The notes: a model not told the origin generated them from the letters alone. A stretch of 64,000 nt of DNA from UBA668 sp963720695 (GCA_963720695.1 CAVRGG010000001.1:1116001-1180000); one strand, 5' to 3'; positions 8,417 to 17,564 are shown, numbered from the stretch's first letter. Numbers and translations: made by a program.

Positions 8417-9058
8417 TCAGGTGGGGTCTGGTTCGGTGGCAACGACGTCGGCAGCGGGAGCTTCCGGCACCTCTGCGGCGGCAGGTTCCGATGCAGCGGC
8501 CGGGGCCTTGGCCTCGGACGACTTCTTCGGCACCGCCTTCTTCTCGGGAGCGATGACCATGGTCATGTTTCGCCCTTCGAGCCGAGCCTGGGTCTCGACC
8601 TTGCCGGCCGGACCCACTTGTTCGAGCACCGCGTCGAGAATCTTCGAGCCGAGTTCCGGGTGGGCCATCTCTCGGCCTCGGAACTGGAGGGTCACCTTGA
8701 CCTTGTGGCCCTCCGACAGGAATTCCTGCATGTGTCGGACCTTGGTGTCGAAGTCGCCCTTGCCGATCTTGGGACGGAACTTGACTTCCTTGATCGACAC
8801 CTGGACGGTCTTCTTGCGCGACTCCTTGGCCTTCTGGCTCTCCTCGTAGCGGAACTTGCCGTAGTCCATGATCCGGCACACGGGCGGGGTCGCCATCGGT
8901 GCGACCTCGACGAGATCGAGATCGAGTTGGCGGGCCAGTGTGAGTGCTTCGGGCAGGGGCTTGATGCCCAACTGATTGCCGTCTGCGCCGATGAGGCGTA
9001 CCTCTCGGGCGCGAATGCGCTCGTTGTACCGGTGTTCTGGTTGCTGCGGCGGTGCTAT
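8417..9058 (-). CDS. infC: Translation initiation factor IF-3, apparent AUA start
   Basis: IF-3 prevents premature subunit joining and proofreads the initiator tRNA and start codon. The N-domain (NERIRAREVRLIGADG) and C-domain (PPVCRIMDYGKFRYE, KVKVTLQFRGREM, GRNMTMVIAP) are complete. The conserved N-terminus extends upstream of the first TTG (8971), and an in-frame TGA lies shortly before it. The only plausible initiators between are ATA at 9058 and ATT further in. AGGAG lies 9 nt before the ATA, giving 213 residues. A rare start codon is a known IF-3 self-control device. The last 40 residues are an Ala/Pro/Glu-rich tail, as in some other high-GC bacteria. Confidence 0.92.
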   Translation of the reverse strand: MAPPQQPEHRYNERIRAREVRLIGADGNQLGIKPLPEALTLARQLDLDLVEVAPMATPPVCRIMDYGKFRYEESQKAKESRKKTVQVSIKEVKFRPKIGKGDFDTKVRHMQEFLSEGHKVKVTLQFRGREMAHPELGSKILDAVLEQVGPAGKVETQARLEGRNMTMVIAPEKKAVPKKSSEAKAPAAASEPAAAEVPEAPAADVVATEPDPT

Positions 9059-9261
9059 GGCTGCTCACTCCTGTGCAATGGGTGTGTCCCCTCCTGTGTT
9101 GGCGATGCGAAGTCACCGAACACGACGGAGACACACCGCACCAGGCGGCATGCTACGCAATACTCGTCGACCCGGAACGCACCCTCGGGTGGCCGGGTGG
9201 GGATCGTGCCGCGAACGGCACCCCACTTCGCCTCAGTTGTCAGGCCGGTAGGGTACCAAAC

Positions 9262-9654
9262 GTGACCGCTGAACACTCTCCTCACGCCGACGAAACCCTC
9301 GACCACGGCCCGGACACCGGCGCGGACACCCATCTGGACAGCGAGCTGGACAGCGATCTCGACTCGGTCGTCGACGAGGCCCAGGACGCGATCCGAGAGG
9401 CGCGTGCACGCCTCGGCGAGGTCCCCGCCGACGTCGTCGTCACCAACCATGTGATGGGCCTGTACGAGCTCGGGGCCATCCATCTGAGCGCCGAGCCACC
9501 ACGGCTGAGCGAGGCCGCACTGGCGATCGATGCGATGGCGTGCCTGGTGGAGGGGCTCGGGGACCGCATCGGCGCCGATGCCCCGACCATGGCCGAGGCA
9601 CTCAGCAACATCCGCCTGGCGTTCGTGCAGATCAAGAGCGCGCAGGGCGGCTGA
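9262..9654 (+). CDS. DUF1844-like small protein divergent from infC
   Basis: 130 residues. The first 45 are acidic and repetitive (Asp, Ser, Leu). The rest resembles the DUF1844 domain that often sits beside infC in actinobacteria: NHVMGLYELGAIHLS, SEAALAIDAMACLVEGL and SNIRLAFVQI are its helical blocks. Function is unknown. GTG at 9262 is chosen because TAGGGT (9249-9254) lies 7 nt before it and there is no Shine-Dalgarno site. The 3' end overlaps the convergent alkyltransferase-like gene by 23 bp. Confidence 0.75.
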   Translation: MTAEHSPHADETLDHGPDTGADTHLDSELDSDLDSVVDEAQDAIREARARLGEVPADVVVTNHVMGLYELGAIHLSAEPPRLSEAALAIDAMACLVEGLGDRIGADAPTMAEALSNIRLAFVQIKSAQGG

Positions 9655-9934
9655 ACCGGCCCACGGGGGCGGCACGAACCTTGCCATCGGCCACCGTCAC
9701 TCCCTCGCCACGGAGCAGCTGAGCCTGTTCGCGTTCGTTGCCCGGCACCAGCCGTCCGACACTGTTCACCACCCGCCACCAGGGCAGGTCGTCGTCGGTG
9801 ACCGCCAGCAGTCGGCCGACGAGTCGGCTCATCCGCGGGTACCCCGCGTCCTCGGCGATGTCGCCGTAGCTCACCACCTCGCCCTCGCGCAGCGATCGGA
9901 TGACAGCCAGGATGCGTTGGTCGCGCTCGTCCAT
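9632..9934 (-). CDS. Alkyltransferase-like protein (MGMT DNA-binding domain without the active Cys)
   Basis: 100-residue protein equal to the DNA-binding domain of O6-methylguanine-DNA methyltransferase. EVVSYGDIAEDAGYPRMSRLVGR is the winged-helix part. The position of the alkyl-accepting PCHR motif reads PWWR, so it cannot accept the alkyl group. Such alkyltransferase-like proteins bind alkylated guanine and hand it to nucleotide excision repair (family knowledge). The final 20 residues go beyond the domain. Confidence 0.85.
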   Translation of the reverse strand: MDERDQRILAVIRSLREGEVVSYGDIAEDAGYPRMSRLVGRLLAVTDDDLPWWRVVNSVGRLVPGNEREQAQLLRGEGVTVADGKVRAAPVGRFSRPARS

Positions 9935-9943
9935 CGGCGTCGA

Positions 9944-10147
9944 TCAGACGGGCGCGACCTGGGCCGCCTCGTAGCGCCCGAGCTTGCCGAGCAGTTGGAA
10001 CGTCACCTCGGTACCGACGGCGATCGAGCGGGTTCCGTCGGCGATCTCGATGCAGTGGAACGGGACACGGGTGCCGTCCGCGGTCGCCACCTCGCCGAGT
10101 CCGACCTCCGGGTCGAAGGCGACCACCGAGCCGTGGTGCTCGCTCAC
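9944..10147 (-). CDS. Cold-shock-domain-like small protein
   Basis: 67 residues. The pattern HGSVVAFDPEVGLGEVAT, then PFHCIEIADGTRSIAVGTEVTFQLL resembles the five-stranded cold-shock OB fold (compare KGxVKWFNxxKGFGFI and VFxHxSAI), although the RNP aromatic residues are largely replaced. A nucleic-acid-binding role is inferred and weak. The GTG start overlaps the hisG stop as GTGA, so it is co-translated with hisG. Confidence 0.65.
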   Translation of the reverse strand: MSEHHGSVVAFDPEVGLGEVATADGTRVPFHCIEIADGTRSIAVGTEVTFQLLGKLGRYEAAQVAPV

Positions 10148-11019
10148 GGGATGATCTTGGAGATGGGCAGCTCGAGGATGCCGGTCGCGCCGGCGTCCTT
10201 CAGCGCTGGGATGAGGATGTTGATCTGCCGCTTGGCCACCACGGTCTCCACGGCGAAGCCGCCGTCGCCGGCGAGGGCGTTGACCGTCGGCGACTTCATC
10301 GACGGGAGGAGCTCGATCACCTGCGCGAGTTGCTCGGCGGCGACGTTCATCTTGACGAGCACCTTGCCGCGGGCGTCGAGCGTGCCGTTGAGCAAGGTCA
10401 TCAACTGACCCATCGCGTGGCGCTTCTCCGGGTCGTCGTACGCGGCACGGTTGGCGACGACCTCGGTGTAGCTCTGCAGGATCTCCTCGATGATCCGCAG
10501 GCCGGCGGCGCGCAGGGCTCGGCCGGTCTCGGTGATGTCGACGATGCAGTCGGCGATGTCGGGGATCTTCGCCTCGCTGGCACCGTGGCTCAGCCGGATC
10601 TCGGCCGCGATGCCCCTCGATGCGAAGAAGCGACGGGTGAGCTCGGGGTACTCGGTGCTGACCCGAACGCCCTGGGGCAGTTGGTCGACCGTGGTGACCG
10701 ACGAATCGCCGGCGACCGCGACCACCACCTTGATGGGCAGCGACGTCGCCTTCGAGTAGCGCAGTTCGCCGAGGCTGACCACGTCGCTCGCCGTTTCCTC
10801 CACCCAGTCCCGCCCGGTGATGCCCAGGTCGAACAGGCCCTCGGCGACGTAGGTCGGAATCTCCTGCGGCCGCAGGATGCGCACCTCGTCGATGCGGGGG
10901 TCGTCGATGGACGCCTTGTACTCCACCGAGGAGGAGCGCAGCACGCTGAGATCCGCCGCGTCGAACAGCTCGAGCGTGGCCTTCTCGAGCGAACCCTTGG
11001 GGAGCACCAGCTTCAACAC
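10144..11019 (-). CDS. hisG: ATP phosphoribosyltransferase HisG (long form)
   Basis: First enzyme of histidine synthesis, joining ATP and PRPP. 291 residues is the long form with its own C-terminal regulatory domain (from about residue 215), so HisZ is not needed. Motifs include LVLPKGSLEKATLELF, DLGITGRDWV and the late MKSPTVNAL block. The GTG at 11019 follows TAGCCT (11032-11027) by 7 nt with no Shine-Dalgarno site. Histidine feedback inhibition is expected from the regulatory domain. No other his gene is in the window. Confidence 0.95.
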   Translation of the reverse strand: MLKLVLPKGSLEKATLELFDAADLSVLRSSSVEYKASIDDPRIDEVRILRPQEIPTYVAEGLFDLGITGRDWVEETASDVVSLGELRYSKATSLPIKVVVAVAGDSSVTTVDQLPQGVRVSTEYPELTRRFFASRGIAAEIRLSHGASEAKIPDIADCIVDITETGRALRAAGLRIIEEILQSYTEVVANRAAYDDPEKRHAMGQLMTLLNGTLDARGKVLVKMNVAAEQLAQVIELLPSMKSPTVNALAGDGGFAVETVVAKRQINILIPALKDAGATGILELPISKIIP

Positions 11020-11062
11020 GCCAGGGAGGCTAGCGGCGGCGCCACGCGGCGCACGTGCCGGT

Positions 11063-11545
11063 TCAGTGCGCCGTGGGACTGTCGGCCAGCAGCCGCAGGG
11101 CGTGCGGCAGCACGTCGAGGATGGCGGAGAGTTGCTCGACGCATCCCTTCGGCGAGCCGGGCGTGTTGCAGATGATCGCCAGCCCGCGAACCCCGACGAT
11201 CCCGCGCGACAACCGGCCGAGCGGGTTCACCAGACGCATGGCCTCGGCCAGGCCGGGTGCTTCCCGTTCGATGACGGCACGGGTGCCCTCCGGCGTCTGG
11301 TCGCGTTGGGCGAACCCGGTCCCGCCTGTCGACACGACGAGGCCCGAGAACCCGTCGGTGAGCCGGTTCAGTGCCTCTGCCACCGACGCCGCGCCATCGG
11401 CGACGACGGCCTGCTCGACCACGTCGAAGCCGTTGGCCACGAGCAACTCGACGAGCGCTGCGCCGCTGGTGTCGACACGTGTCCCGGCGATGACCCCGTC
11501 GCTGACGGTGAGCACTTTGGCGAGGAGGCGGGCCTGGTCGGTCAT
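11063..11545 (-). CDS. MogA/MoaB-family molybdenum cofactor protein
   Basis: 160-residue molybdopterin-binding-fold protein of the kind that adenylates molybdopterin before molybdenum insertion. The signature VSTGGTGFAQRDQTPEGTR and the C-terminal LPGSP-like NTPGSPKGCVEQL are present. MogA and MoaB cannot be separated reliably by sequence alone. It overlaps the end of rsmB by 4 bp (ATGA), an odd functional partner but a tight physical link. Confidence 0.87.
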   Translation of the reverse strand: MTDQARLLAKVLTVSDGVIAGTRVDTSGAALVELLVANGFDVVEQAVVADGAASVAEALNRLTDGFSGLVVSTGGTGFAQRDQTPEGTRAVIEREAPGLAEAMRLVNPLGRLSRGIVGVRGLAIICNTPGSPKGCVEQLSAILDVLPHALRLLADSPTAH

Positions 11546-12651
11546 GCGGCCCTACGGTACCGAACGACGATCATCCCGTCGGTGTCCGCGTCCTGCGGCA
11601 GCACCCGCCAGCCTCGGCCGAACGGGCGCCAGCGCCCTGGCGGCGGCTCGGTGATCGGCTCGAAACCGGCGGGAACGGGATGATCGACGGACTCCTCCGA
11701 GAGGAGGGTGCACACGCTGTAGACGAGCGATCCGCCGACCCGGACCAACGGCGCGCACGCGTCGAGGATGGTTCGTTGGAGCACGACGAGGTCCGTCACA
11801 TCGGACGGCTGGATGCGCCACCGGGCGTCGGCGCGGCGCCGAAGCGTTCCCAGGCCGCTGCACGGAGCGTCGATCAGCACGTGGTCGAACGACCCGGCGG
11901 CGAACGGAGGTCGGGTGCCGTCGGCCACCAGAGGGACCACCGAGCGCGCACCCACGGACTCGATGTTGGAGGCGATCAGCCCGACGCGGTGGGGTCGGAG
12001 GTCCGCGGCGACGACGAAGGAACCGTTGCTGGCGATGGCGGTTGCCTTGCCGCCAGGGGCCGCGCAGACGTCGAGCACGGTGTCGCCTTCGTCCGCTGGC
12101 ACCGCGGCCGCCACCCACTGTGAGCCGAGGTCCTGGATGTAGCCGTCGGCCCGCTCGGTGACGGAAGGCGCGACGTTCATCGCGTGCAGCGCCTCGAACG
12201 CGTCGATCTCCCCCAGTTCGCTCACCAGCCGCGACACGATCCAGTCCGGATAGCTCAGGCGGGTGGGCTCGTCGTGCCACGCCATCGGCGTGTCCGCCAC
12301 CCGCCGCAGGACGGCGTTGACGAACCCGCGTGCTCGCTTCGGCGCCAACTCCACCGTCTCGCCGACGGCGGCGTGGGCGGGCACACCGGCGAACGCGAGC
12401 TGGTACGCACCGAGACGAAGCACGGTGCGCACCTCCGGCGAGGGGGTGGTGGCCACGAACCGGTCGACGAGCGCATCGCAGGCGCGGCGCATGCGGGTGG
12501 TGCCGTAGACCAGCTCCGTCACGAAGCGGCGGTCGCGCTCGGAGAGGTGGCTGCGCTGCAGCTCACCGGCAGTCACCAGGTTCGCATACGCGCCCTCGTG
12601 GTCGATGCGCTGCAGGCATCGGAAGGCCACCAGGCGGGCGGATTCGGTCAT
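11542..12651 (-). CDS. rsmB: 16S rRNA (cytosine-C5)-methyltransferase RsmB
   Basis: RsmB/Sun methylates C967 of 16S rRNA. An N-terminal NusB-like RNA-binding domain (about 1-125) precedes the methyltransferase. The SAM loop is DVCAAPGGKATAIA, motif IV is DAPCSGLGTLRRRAD, and the catalytic Cys of motif VI is in VYSVCTLLSEES. At 369 residues it is shorter than the usual 430-460, mostly in the linker. ATGA overlap with fmt upstream gives the common fmt-rsmB pair. Confidence 0.92.
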   Translation of the reverse strand: MTESARLVAFRCLQRIDHEGAYANLVTAGELQRSHLSERDRRFVTELVYGTTRMRRACDALVDRFVATTPSPEVRTVLRLGAYQLAFAGVPAHAAVGETVELAPKRARGFVNAVLRRVADTPMAWHDEPTRLSYPDWIVSRLVSELGEIDAFEALHAMNVAPSVTERADGYIQDLGSQWVAAAVPADEGDTVLDVCAAPGGKATAIASNGSFVVAADLRPHRVGLIASNIESVGARSVVPLVADGTRPPFAAGSFDHVLIDAPCSGLGTLRRRADARWRIQPSDVTDLVVLQRTILDACAPLVRVGGSLVYSVCTLLSEESVDHPVPAGFEPITEPPPGRWRPFGRGWRVLPQDADTDGMIVVRYRRAA

Positions 12652-13487
12652 TCGAATCGCTCACCGTCGGTGGGGCGGGCGCCGCGGGCGAAGTCGGCGA
12701 AGTCCATCGGCGCCCTGCCCTCGGGCTGGACGGTCCGCAGCGTGATGCCGGCCGTGAACGGGGTGGTACCCGCCGGCGGATCCGCGAGCTCGGTCGCGAG
12801 GACCTTCATCCGCTTGCCGCGGAACGTGGTCCATGCGCCGCCGAGTCGAACCAGGCGGTCGATCTGCTCGGGCGACTGCGTCCAGTCGATCCGGAGTTCG
12901 TCGGGGCGGATCTTGGCCGCGTAGGTGGCCTCGCCGACCTGCGGCTCGGGCGAGCCCAGCGGCGCCGACAGGACGCGCAGCAGCTGTTCGGTGCCGACGT
13001 GCACCAGCTCGCGTCGAAGGTCGTCGGCCGTGGCCCGCGGCCCGATCGGCACACGGACCGTGTCGAACACCGGCCCGGTGTCGAGCCCCTCCTCGAGCTG
13101 CATGACGCACACGCCTGTCTCGGCGTCGCCGGCCAACAGCGCCCGCTCGACCGGTGCCGCGCCCCTCCAACGCGGCAGGAGCGAGAAGTGGAGGTTGACC
13201 ATCGGCACCTCGGCGAGCACGTGGGGGCGGATGAGCTGACCGAACGCGACGACGACACCGAGCTCGACGTTCCGTCCGAGGACGTCGTCGACCTCATGGC
13301 TCACGGGGATCCCGAGCTCGAGCGCGGCGCGCTTGACCGGGCTCCCGGTGAGCTCGCCGCCGCGGCCCCGTCGCCGATCGGGGCGGGTGACGACCAGCGC
13401 GACGTCGTGGCCTGCGCGCGAGAGCGCCTGCAACGGTGGCACCGCCATCTCCGGCGTTCCGAAGTACGCCACACGACGACGGATCAC
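12648..13487 (-). CDS. fmt: Methionyl-tRNA formyltransferase
   Basis: Formylates initiator Met-tRNA using 10-formyl-tetrahydrofolate. The N-terminal Rossmann domain has YFGTPEMAVPPL, the catalytic Asn-His segment VNLHFSLLPRWRGAAP, and the catalytic Asp in EEGLDTGPVF. The C-terminal OB-like domain is compact. 279 residues is about 30 fewer than usual and the frame looks intact. Genes for deformylase, formyltransferase and RsmB follow each other as def-fmt-rsmB. Confidence 0.94.
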   Translation of the reverse strand: MIRRRVAYFGTPEMAVPPLQALSRAGHDVALVVTRPDRRRGRGGELTGSPVKRAALELGIPVSHEVDDVLGRNVELGVVVAFGQLIRPHVLAEVPMVNLHFSLLPRWRGAAPVERALLAGDAETGVCVMQLEEGLDTGPVFDTVRVPIGPRATADDLRRELVHVGTEQLLRVLSAPLGSPEPQVGEATYAAKIRPDELRIDWTQSPEQIDRLVRLGGAWTTFRGKRMKVLATELADPPAGTTPFTAGITLRTVQPEGRAPMDFADFARGARPTDGERFE

Positions 13488-13494
13488 GTGTGCG

Positions 13495-14019
13495 TCACTT
13501 CAAGCGGAGTCGGCGGCGCTGCGGCGCCGTCGGCGCTTCCTGCAGGCGCCGATACTCGGCCATCGCATCCTTGCGCTGCTCCGGTGTCATCCGGTCGAAC
13601 ATCAGGACGCCGTTGAGGTGATCGATCTCGTGCTGGAACATGCGTCCCATGAGCTCCTCGGCCTCGATCTCGACTTCCTGGCCGTCGACGGTGACACCAC
13701 GCACGAGCACCGAATTCGGCCGCAGGATGTCGACGTAGAGCTCGGGGATGCTCAGACATCCCTCGCTGTAGACGAACTCCCCGTCGGACTCGACCACCAC
13801 GGGGTTGATCAACGCCATCGGCTGGTCGTCGATGTCCCACACCACGATCTGCTTCTGGACGCCGATCTGTGGCGCTGCCAGGGCGATGCCGGTGTCCGAC
13901 TCGTACAACGTGTCGAACATGTCGTCGACGAGGCGCGCGATCTTGCCGTTGACCTCGGTGACCTCTTGGGCCTGTGTTTTCAGCACCGGGTCACCGAAGG
14001 TGCGGATCTCGTACGCCAT
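13495..14019 (-). CDS. def: Peptide deformylase
   Basis: Metalloenzyme that removes the N-formyl group from nascent proteins. Motif 1 reads GIALAAPQ, motif 2 EGCLSIPE (Cys metal ligand) and motif 3 FQHEIDHLNG (two His ligands and the catalytic Glu). 174 residues is normal, with a basic tail. The ATG at 14019 has TAGCCT (14032-14027) 7 nt upstream and no Shine-Dalgarno site, and lies only 20 bp from the divergent methyltransferase start. Confidence 0.96.
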   Translation of the reverse strand: MAYEIRTFGDPVLKTQAQEVTEVNGKIARLVDDMFDTLYESDTGIALAAPQIGVQKQIVVWDIDDQPMALINPVVVESDGEFVYSEGCLSIPELYVDILRPNSVLVRGVTVDGQEVEIEAEELMGRMFQHEIDHLNGVLMFDRMTPEQRKDAMAEYRRLQEAPTAPQRRRLRLK

Positions 14020-14039
14020 GAGTGCAAGGCTAGCGACCC

Positions 14040-14678
14040 ATGGCCGCGCCCGGTTCTCACTACTTCGACGAGGAACCCACCACCGAGTCGGCGCCGCGCG
14101 AGGTGACGCTGCTGCTCCCCGACCTCCAGCTCACCCTCCGCACCGATCGCGGTGTGTTCGGCTACGACCGCGTCGACGGCGGCACGAAGCTCCTCCTGCT
14201 GAAGTCTCCCCCTCCCGCCGCCCACGGAGATCTGCTCGACCTCGGCTGTGGCACGGGGGCGATCGCGCTCGTGATGGCCCGCCGGTCTCCTGCGGCCACC
14301 GTGTGGGCGATCGACGTGAACGAGCGGGCGAGGGCGCTGTGCGCCGCGAACGCGGCTGCGAACGGGATCGCGAACGTGCGAGTGTGCGCGCCCGACGAGG
14401 TACCCGAGGACGTGAGATTCGCGACCATCTGGAGCAACCCCGCGATCCGCATCGGGAAGCCGGCCCTGCACACGATGTTGCTGCGCTGGCTCGGCGTCCT
14501 GACCCCTGACGGCGGCGCCGTGCTGGTGGTGCACAAGCACCTGGGCAGCGACTCCCTGCAGACGTGGCTCTGCGATCAGGGCCACGCCACCGAGCGTCTC
14601 GCGTCGTCGGCCGGCTATCGGATCCTGCACGTTCGCGCGTCAGGCGCGGGGCGGGTCGACCTCGATCCGGAGGCGTGA
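14040..14678 (+). CDS. RsmC-like class I methyltransferase
   Basis: 212 residues, similar to the catalytic half of RsmC, which modifies G1207 of 16S rRNA. It shows the SAM loop LLDLGCGTGAIALVMA and the target-base motif SNPAIRIGK (SNPPIRxGK in RsmC). Actinobacterial proteins of this size with only the catalytic half are common. The RNA target is inferred. It diverges from def, and its last 39 bp overlap the convergent priA. Confidence 0.85.
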   Translation: MAAPGSHYFDEEPTTESAPREVTLLLPDLQLTLRTDRGVFGYDRVDGGTKLLLLKSPPPAAHGDLLDLGCGTGAIALVMARRSPAATVWAIDVNERARALCAANAAANGIANVRVCAPDEVPEDVRFATIWSNPAIRIGKPALHTMLLRWLGVLTPDGGAVLVVHKHLGSDSLQTWLCDQGHATERLASSAGYRILHVRASGAGRVDLDPEA

Positions 14679-16374
14679 TCCCTTCGGTCGGGGTGTCTCC
14701 GCCAGGGCAGCGCCGAGGTCGTCCCACGAGTCCGATCTGACCAACGCTCCCTTCGGCGTCGGTGCCGACTCGAGACCCGTGGCCGCCGCGAACTCTGCGG
14801 CATCGGCGCCCTCGATCGACGCCAAGGCTCGGAAGGGCGGAAGACCCAACATCTCACGGCGCCGCAGTTCCTCGTCGGCGATCCGGGACGTGTCGCCGAC
14901 CAACACGGAGCGCAGGACGACGTGGTGGGGAACGAACGTCTGCACCAGCACCCGGCCGCCGCGTTCGCGGCTTCCGACGAGGCGAGCGGCGCGAACGAGC
15001 AGAGCGAGGGCGTGCTCGGCGGCCCGGTACCTCGGCGCGAGCAACTCCGCATCGATGTCGAGGAACGCGACCACATCGATGCCGCGAACACGGTGGAGCA
15101 CGGCTTCGGTCCCGACGTACACGTCGGACGGCGGCACCTCGCCGCTCTCGCCGGTGACGGCGACGACCGGACGGTTCGCGGCCGCCTCGAGCTCCTCGCG
15201 CAGACGAGACACGCCCGGCTTCATCAGTGCCATGGCCGACGACCCGCAGTGCTGGCACACCACCGGACGGGAGGTGCCACATCGGGCGCACGTGAGACGC
15301 TGGTCGTCGGTCATCCCCACGGCGGCGTCGCACCGCTCGCAGCGCTGCAGGGTGCGACACGTTCGACAGGCCAGCAGACGCGCCCGTTCCTTGGTGTTGA
15401 TCACGCAGACCACACGGCGGGAGGGGTCGCGCAGATGGGCGATCAGACCCGACGTGAGCAGCGACCGCTTCCACGGCTCCTCGTCGGTACGGTCGACGAC
15501 CTCGATGAACGGCCATCCGGCGTGGACCTCCGACGCAGTCGGTCGTTCGAGCCGGGTGCCCGCCCACTGCACGGCGGTTGCCGTCGGACAGGGCGACACC
15601 AGCACGCACGCCGCCCCCGCGCGTTCGGCGCGCTCGATCGCCACGTCCCTCGCGTGCCAGGTGGGGGTGCGTTCGTCCTGCAGCGCGTCGTCGTGTTCGT
15701 CGAGCACGACGATGGTCCGCACCCCCGGGCACGGTGCCCATACTGCCGTGCGCGTCCCGACGACGACATCGGCGCCGCCGGCCGCCTGCGCCCAGTCGTC
15801 GGGCATCAGGGCGACACGAAGACCGGCTTTGCGAAGACGGCTGGCGATCGCTCTCGCCGCAGACGGGGTCGGGTGCACCACGAGGGCAGGGCCGTGATCG
15901 GCGATCTCGACGAGCATCGGCAGTGGGTCGGTGAGCGGCGTGGTCCGGCGCACACCCGACGCAACCGGCGGCCCGTGGCGATTGGTGCGTCGCGACGGCG
16001 GCAGCGCGGTCACCATCCGCGGCGGCGAGGCGGCGACCAGGAACGGACGCACACGCGGCGCGCCCCAGCGTGGGGCAGCCCAACGGGCAAGCTCCACGAC
16101 GTCTGCCGGCGGCCCCACGGAGGACCACCGGGCGATGGGCACCAGGCGCTCCGTGGCCAGGGTCGGATCGGGAGGGCCGATCGACGACCACCCAGCCGCC
16201 GATGCGCCGACCGTGCAGCGGGACGCGCACGAGCGAGCCGACCGCGACCAAGTCGCGCATCGACTCCGGGACGAGGTAGTCGAACTGCTTGTCGAGCCCG
16301 GTGACGTCGGGAACGACCCGTGCCACGAGGCCGGGCGTCATGACGCCCGGGGCCGTGTCACCAGGAGCGGTCAC
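14640..16374 (-). CDS. priA: Primosomal protein N' (PriA), frame broken by one extra base
   Basis: Replication-restart protein of the actinobacterial type. The N-terminal OB part (VTAPGDTAPGVMTPGLVARV on to GGWVVVDRP) and the rest (PDPTLATERLVPIARW on) are in different frames. Removing one base near 16174-16180 restores about 577 codons. The zinc-binding Cys pairs CRTCRTLQRCERCD and CARCG...CQHCG are present and DEHD stands for the DEAH box. No Walker A GKT motif is visible, as in mycobacterial PriA, so helicase activity is doubtful. GTG at 16374 overlaps the metK stop as GTGA. Confidence 0.85.
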
Positions 16375-17564
16375 ACGCCGACGGCGCGCATGAAGTCGTC
16401 GAGGCGGCTGAGATGCTCCCAGGTGAACTCGGGCAACTCGCGGCCGAAGTGACCGTAGGCGGCCGTCTTCTGGTAGATCGGGCGCTTCAGATCGAGATCG
16501 CGGACGATCGCCGCGGGCCGCAGGTCGAAGACCTCGCGCACGGCCTGGACGATGGCCGCATTGTCGACCTTCTCGGTCCCGAACGTCTCGACGAGGATGC
16601 TGACCGGGTGTGCCATGCCGATGGCATACGCCACCTGGACCTCGCAGCGGCTGGCAGCGCCACTGGCGACGACGTGCTTGGCCACCCAACGAGCGGCGTA
16701 GGCCGCCGAGCGGTCGACCTTGCTGGGGTCCTTGCCGCTGAACGCGCCGCCACCGTGACGGCCCATGCCGCCGTAGGTGTCGACGATGATCTTGCGGCCG
16801 GTGAGGCCGGTGTCGCCGTGCGGACCGCCGATGACGAACTTGCCCGTCGGGTTGATGTGGACGTCGTACCCGTCGTCGGCGAACTGAGCGGGCATCACCG
16901 GACGGATGACCTGCTCGATGAGGTCGGGACGGATGACCGTGTCGCGGTCGATGCCGTCCTGGTGCTGGGTGCTGATGAGCACGTGCGACAGGCGGACGGG
17001 GCGGCCGTTCTCGTACTCGACGGTGACCTGGGTCTTCCCGTCGGGCCGCAGATACGGCACGGCACCGGCCTTGCGGACCTCGGAGAGCCGCTCGCTGAGA
17101 CGGTGCGCGAGCCAGATCGGCATCGGCATCAGGTCGGGGGTCTCGTCGCAGGCGTAGCCGAACATCATGCCCTGGTCGCCGGCGCCCTGCAGCTCGAGCT
17201 GGTCCTCGGCGTTGCCCACCGAGCGGACCTCCTCGCTCTTGTCGACGCCCTGGGCGATGTCGGGACTCTGCTCGTCGATGCTGACGATGACGCCGCACGT
17301 GTTGCCGTCGAAGCCGTAGAGCGCGTTGTCGTAGCCGATGCCGTTGATGACTTCGCGAGCCAACTTCGGGATGTCGACGTAGGCCGAGGTGGTGATCTCA
17401 CCGGCGACCACGCAGAGCCCGGTGGTGAGCAGGGTCTCGCAGGCGACCCGCCCGTGCGGGTCCTCGGCGAGGATGGCGTCGAGCACCGCGTCGCTGACCT
17501 GATCGGCCATCTTGTCGGGGTGACCTTCGGTCACGCTCTCGGAAGTGAACGTGTAGCTGCTCAC
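16371..17564 (-). CDS. metK: S-adenosylmethionine synthetase
   Basis: Makes SAM from methionine and ATP. 397 residues with VTEGHPDKMADQVSDAVLD, the ATP-site hexapeptide GAGDQGMMFGYA and the glycine-rich GGGAFSGKDPSKVDRSAAY. The GTG at 17564 is chosen because GAGGAG lies 9 nt upstream; a start at 17606 would overlap coaBC. It sits between coaBC and priA in the usual actinobacterial order, 13 bp after coaBC. I see no SAM riboswitch. Confidence 0.96.
   Translation of the reverse strand: MSSYTFTSESVTEGHPDKMADQVSDAVLDAILAEDPHGRVACETLLTTGLCVVAGEITTSAYVDIPKLAREVINGIGYDNALYGFDGNTCGVIVSIDEQSPDIAQGVDKSEEVRSVGNAEDQLELQGAGDQGMMFGYACDETPDLMPMPIWLAHRLSERLSEVRKAGAVPYLRPDGKTQVTVEYENGRPVRLSHVLISTQHQDGIDRDTVIRPDLIEQVIRPVMPAQFADDGYDVHINPTGKFVIGGPHGDTGLTGRKIIVDTYGGMGRHGGGAFSGKDPSKVDRSAAYAARWVAKHVVASGAASRCEVQVAYAIGMAHPVSILVETFGTEKVDNAAIVQAVREVFDLRPAAIVRDLDLKRPIYQKTAAYGHFGRELPEFTWEHLSRLDDFMRAVGV

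Noticed and set aside
9206..9221. Hairpin GTGCCG-CGAA-CGGCAC in the infC leader as a riboswitch or L20 site
   Set aside because: A 6-bp stem alone is not enough; no known ligand fold or L20-binding pseudoknot could be drawn.
14854..17298. 814-codon minus-strand frame through metK and priA
   Set aside because: Only its middle part (priA N-terminus) is real coding; the rest is an off-frame reading of metK and priA made continuous by the priA frameshift.
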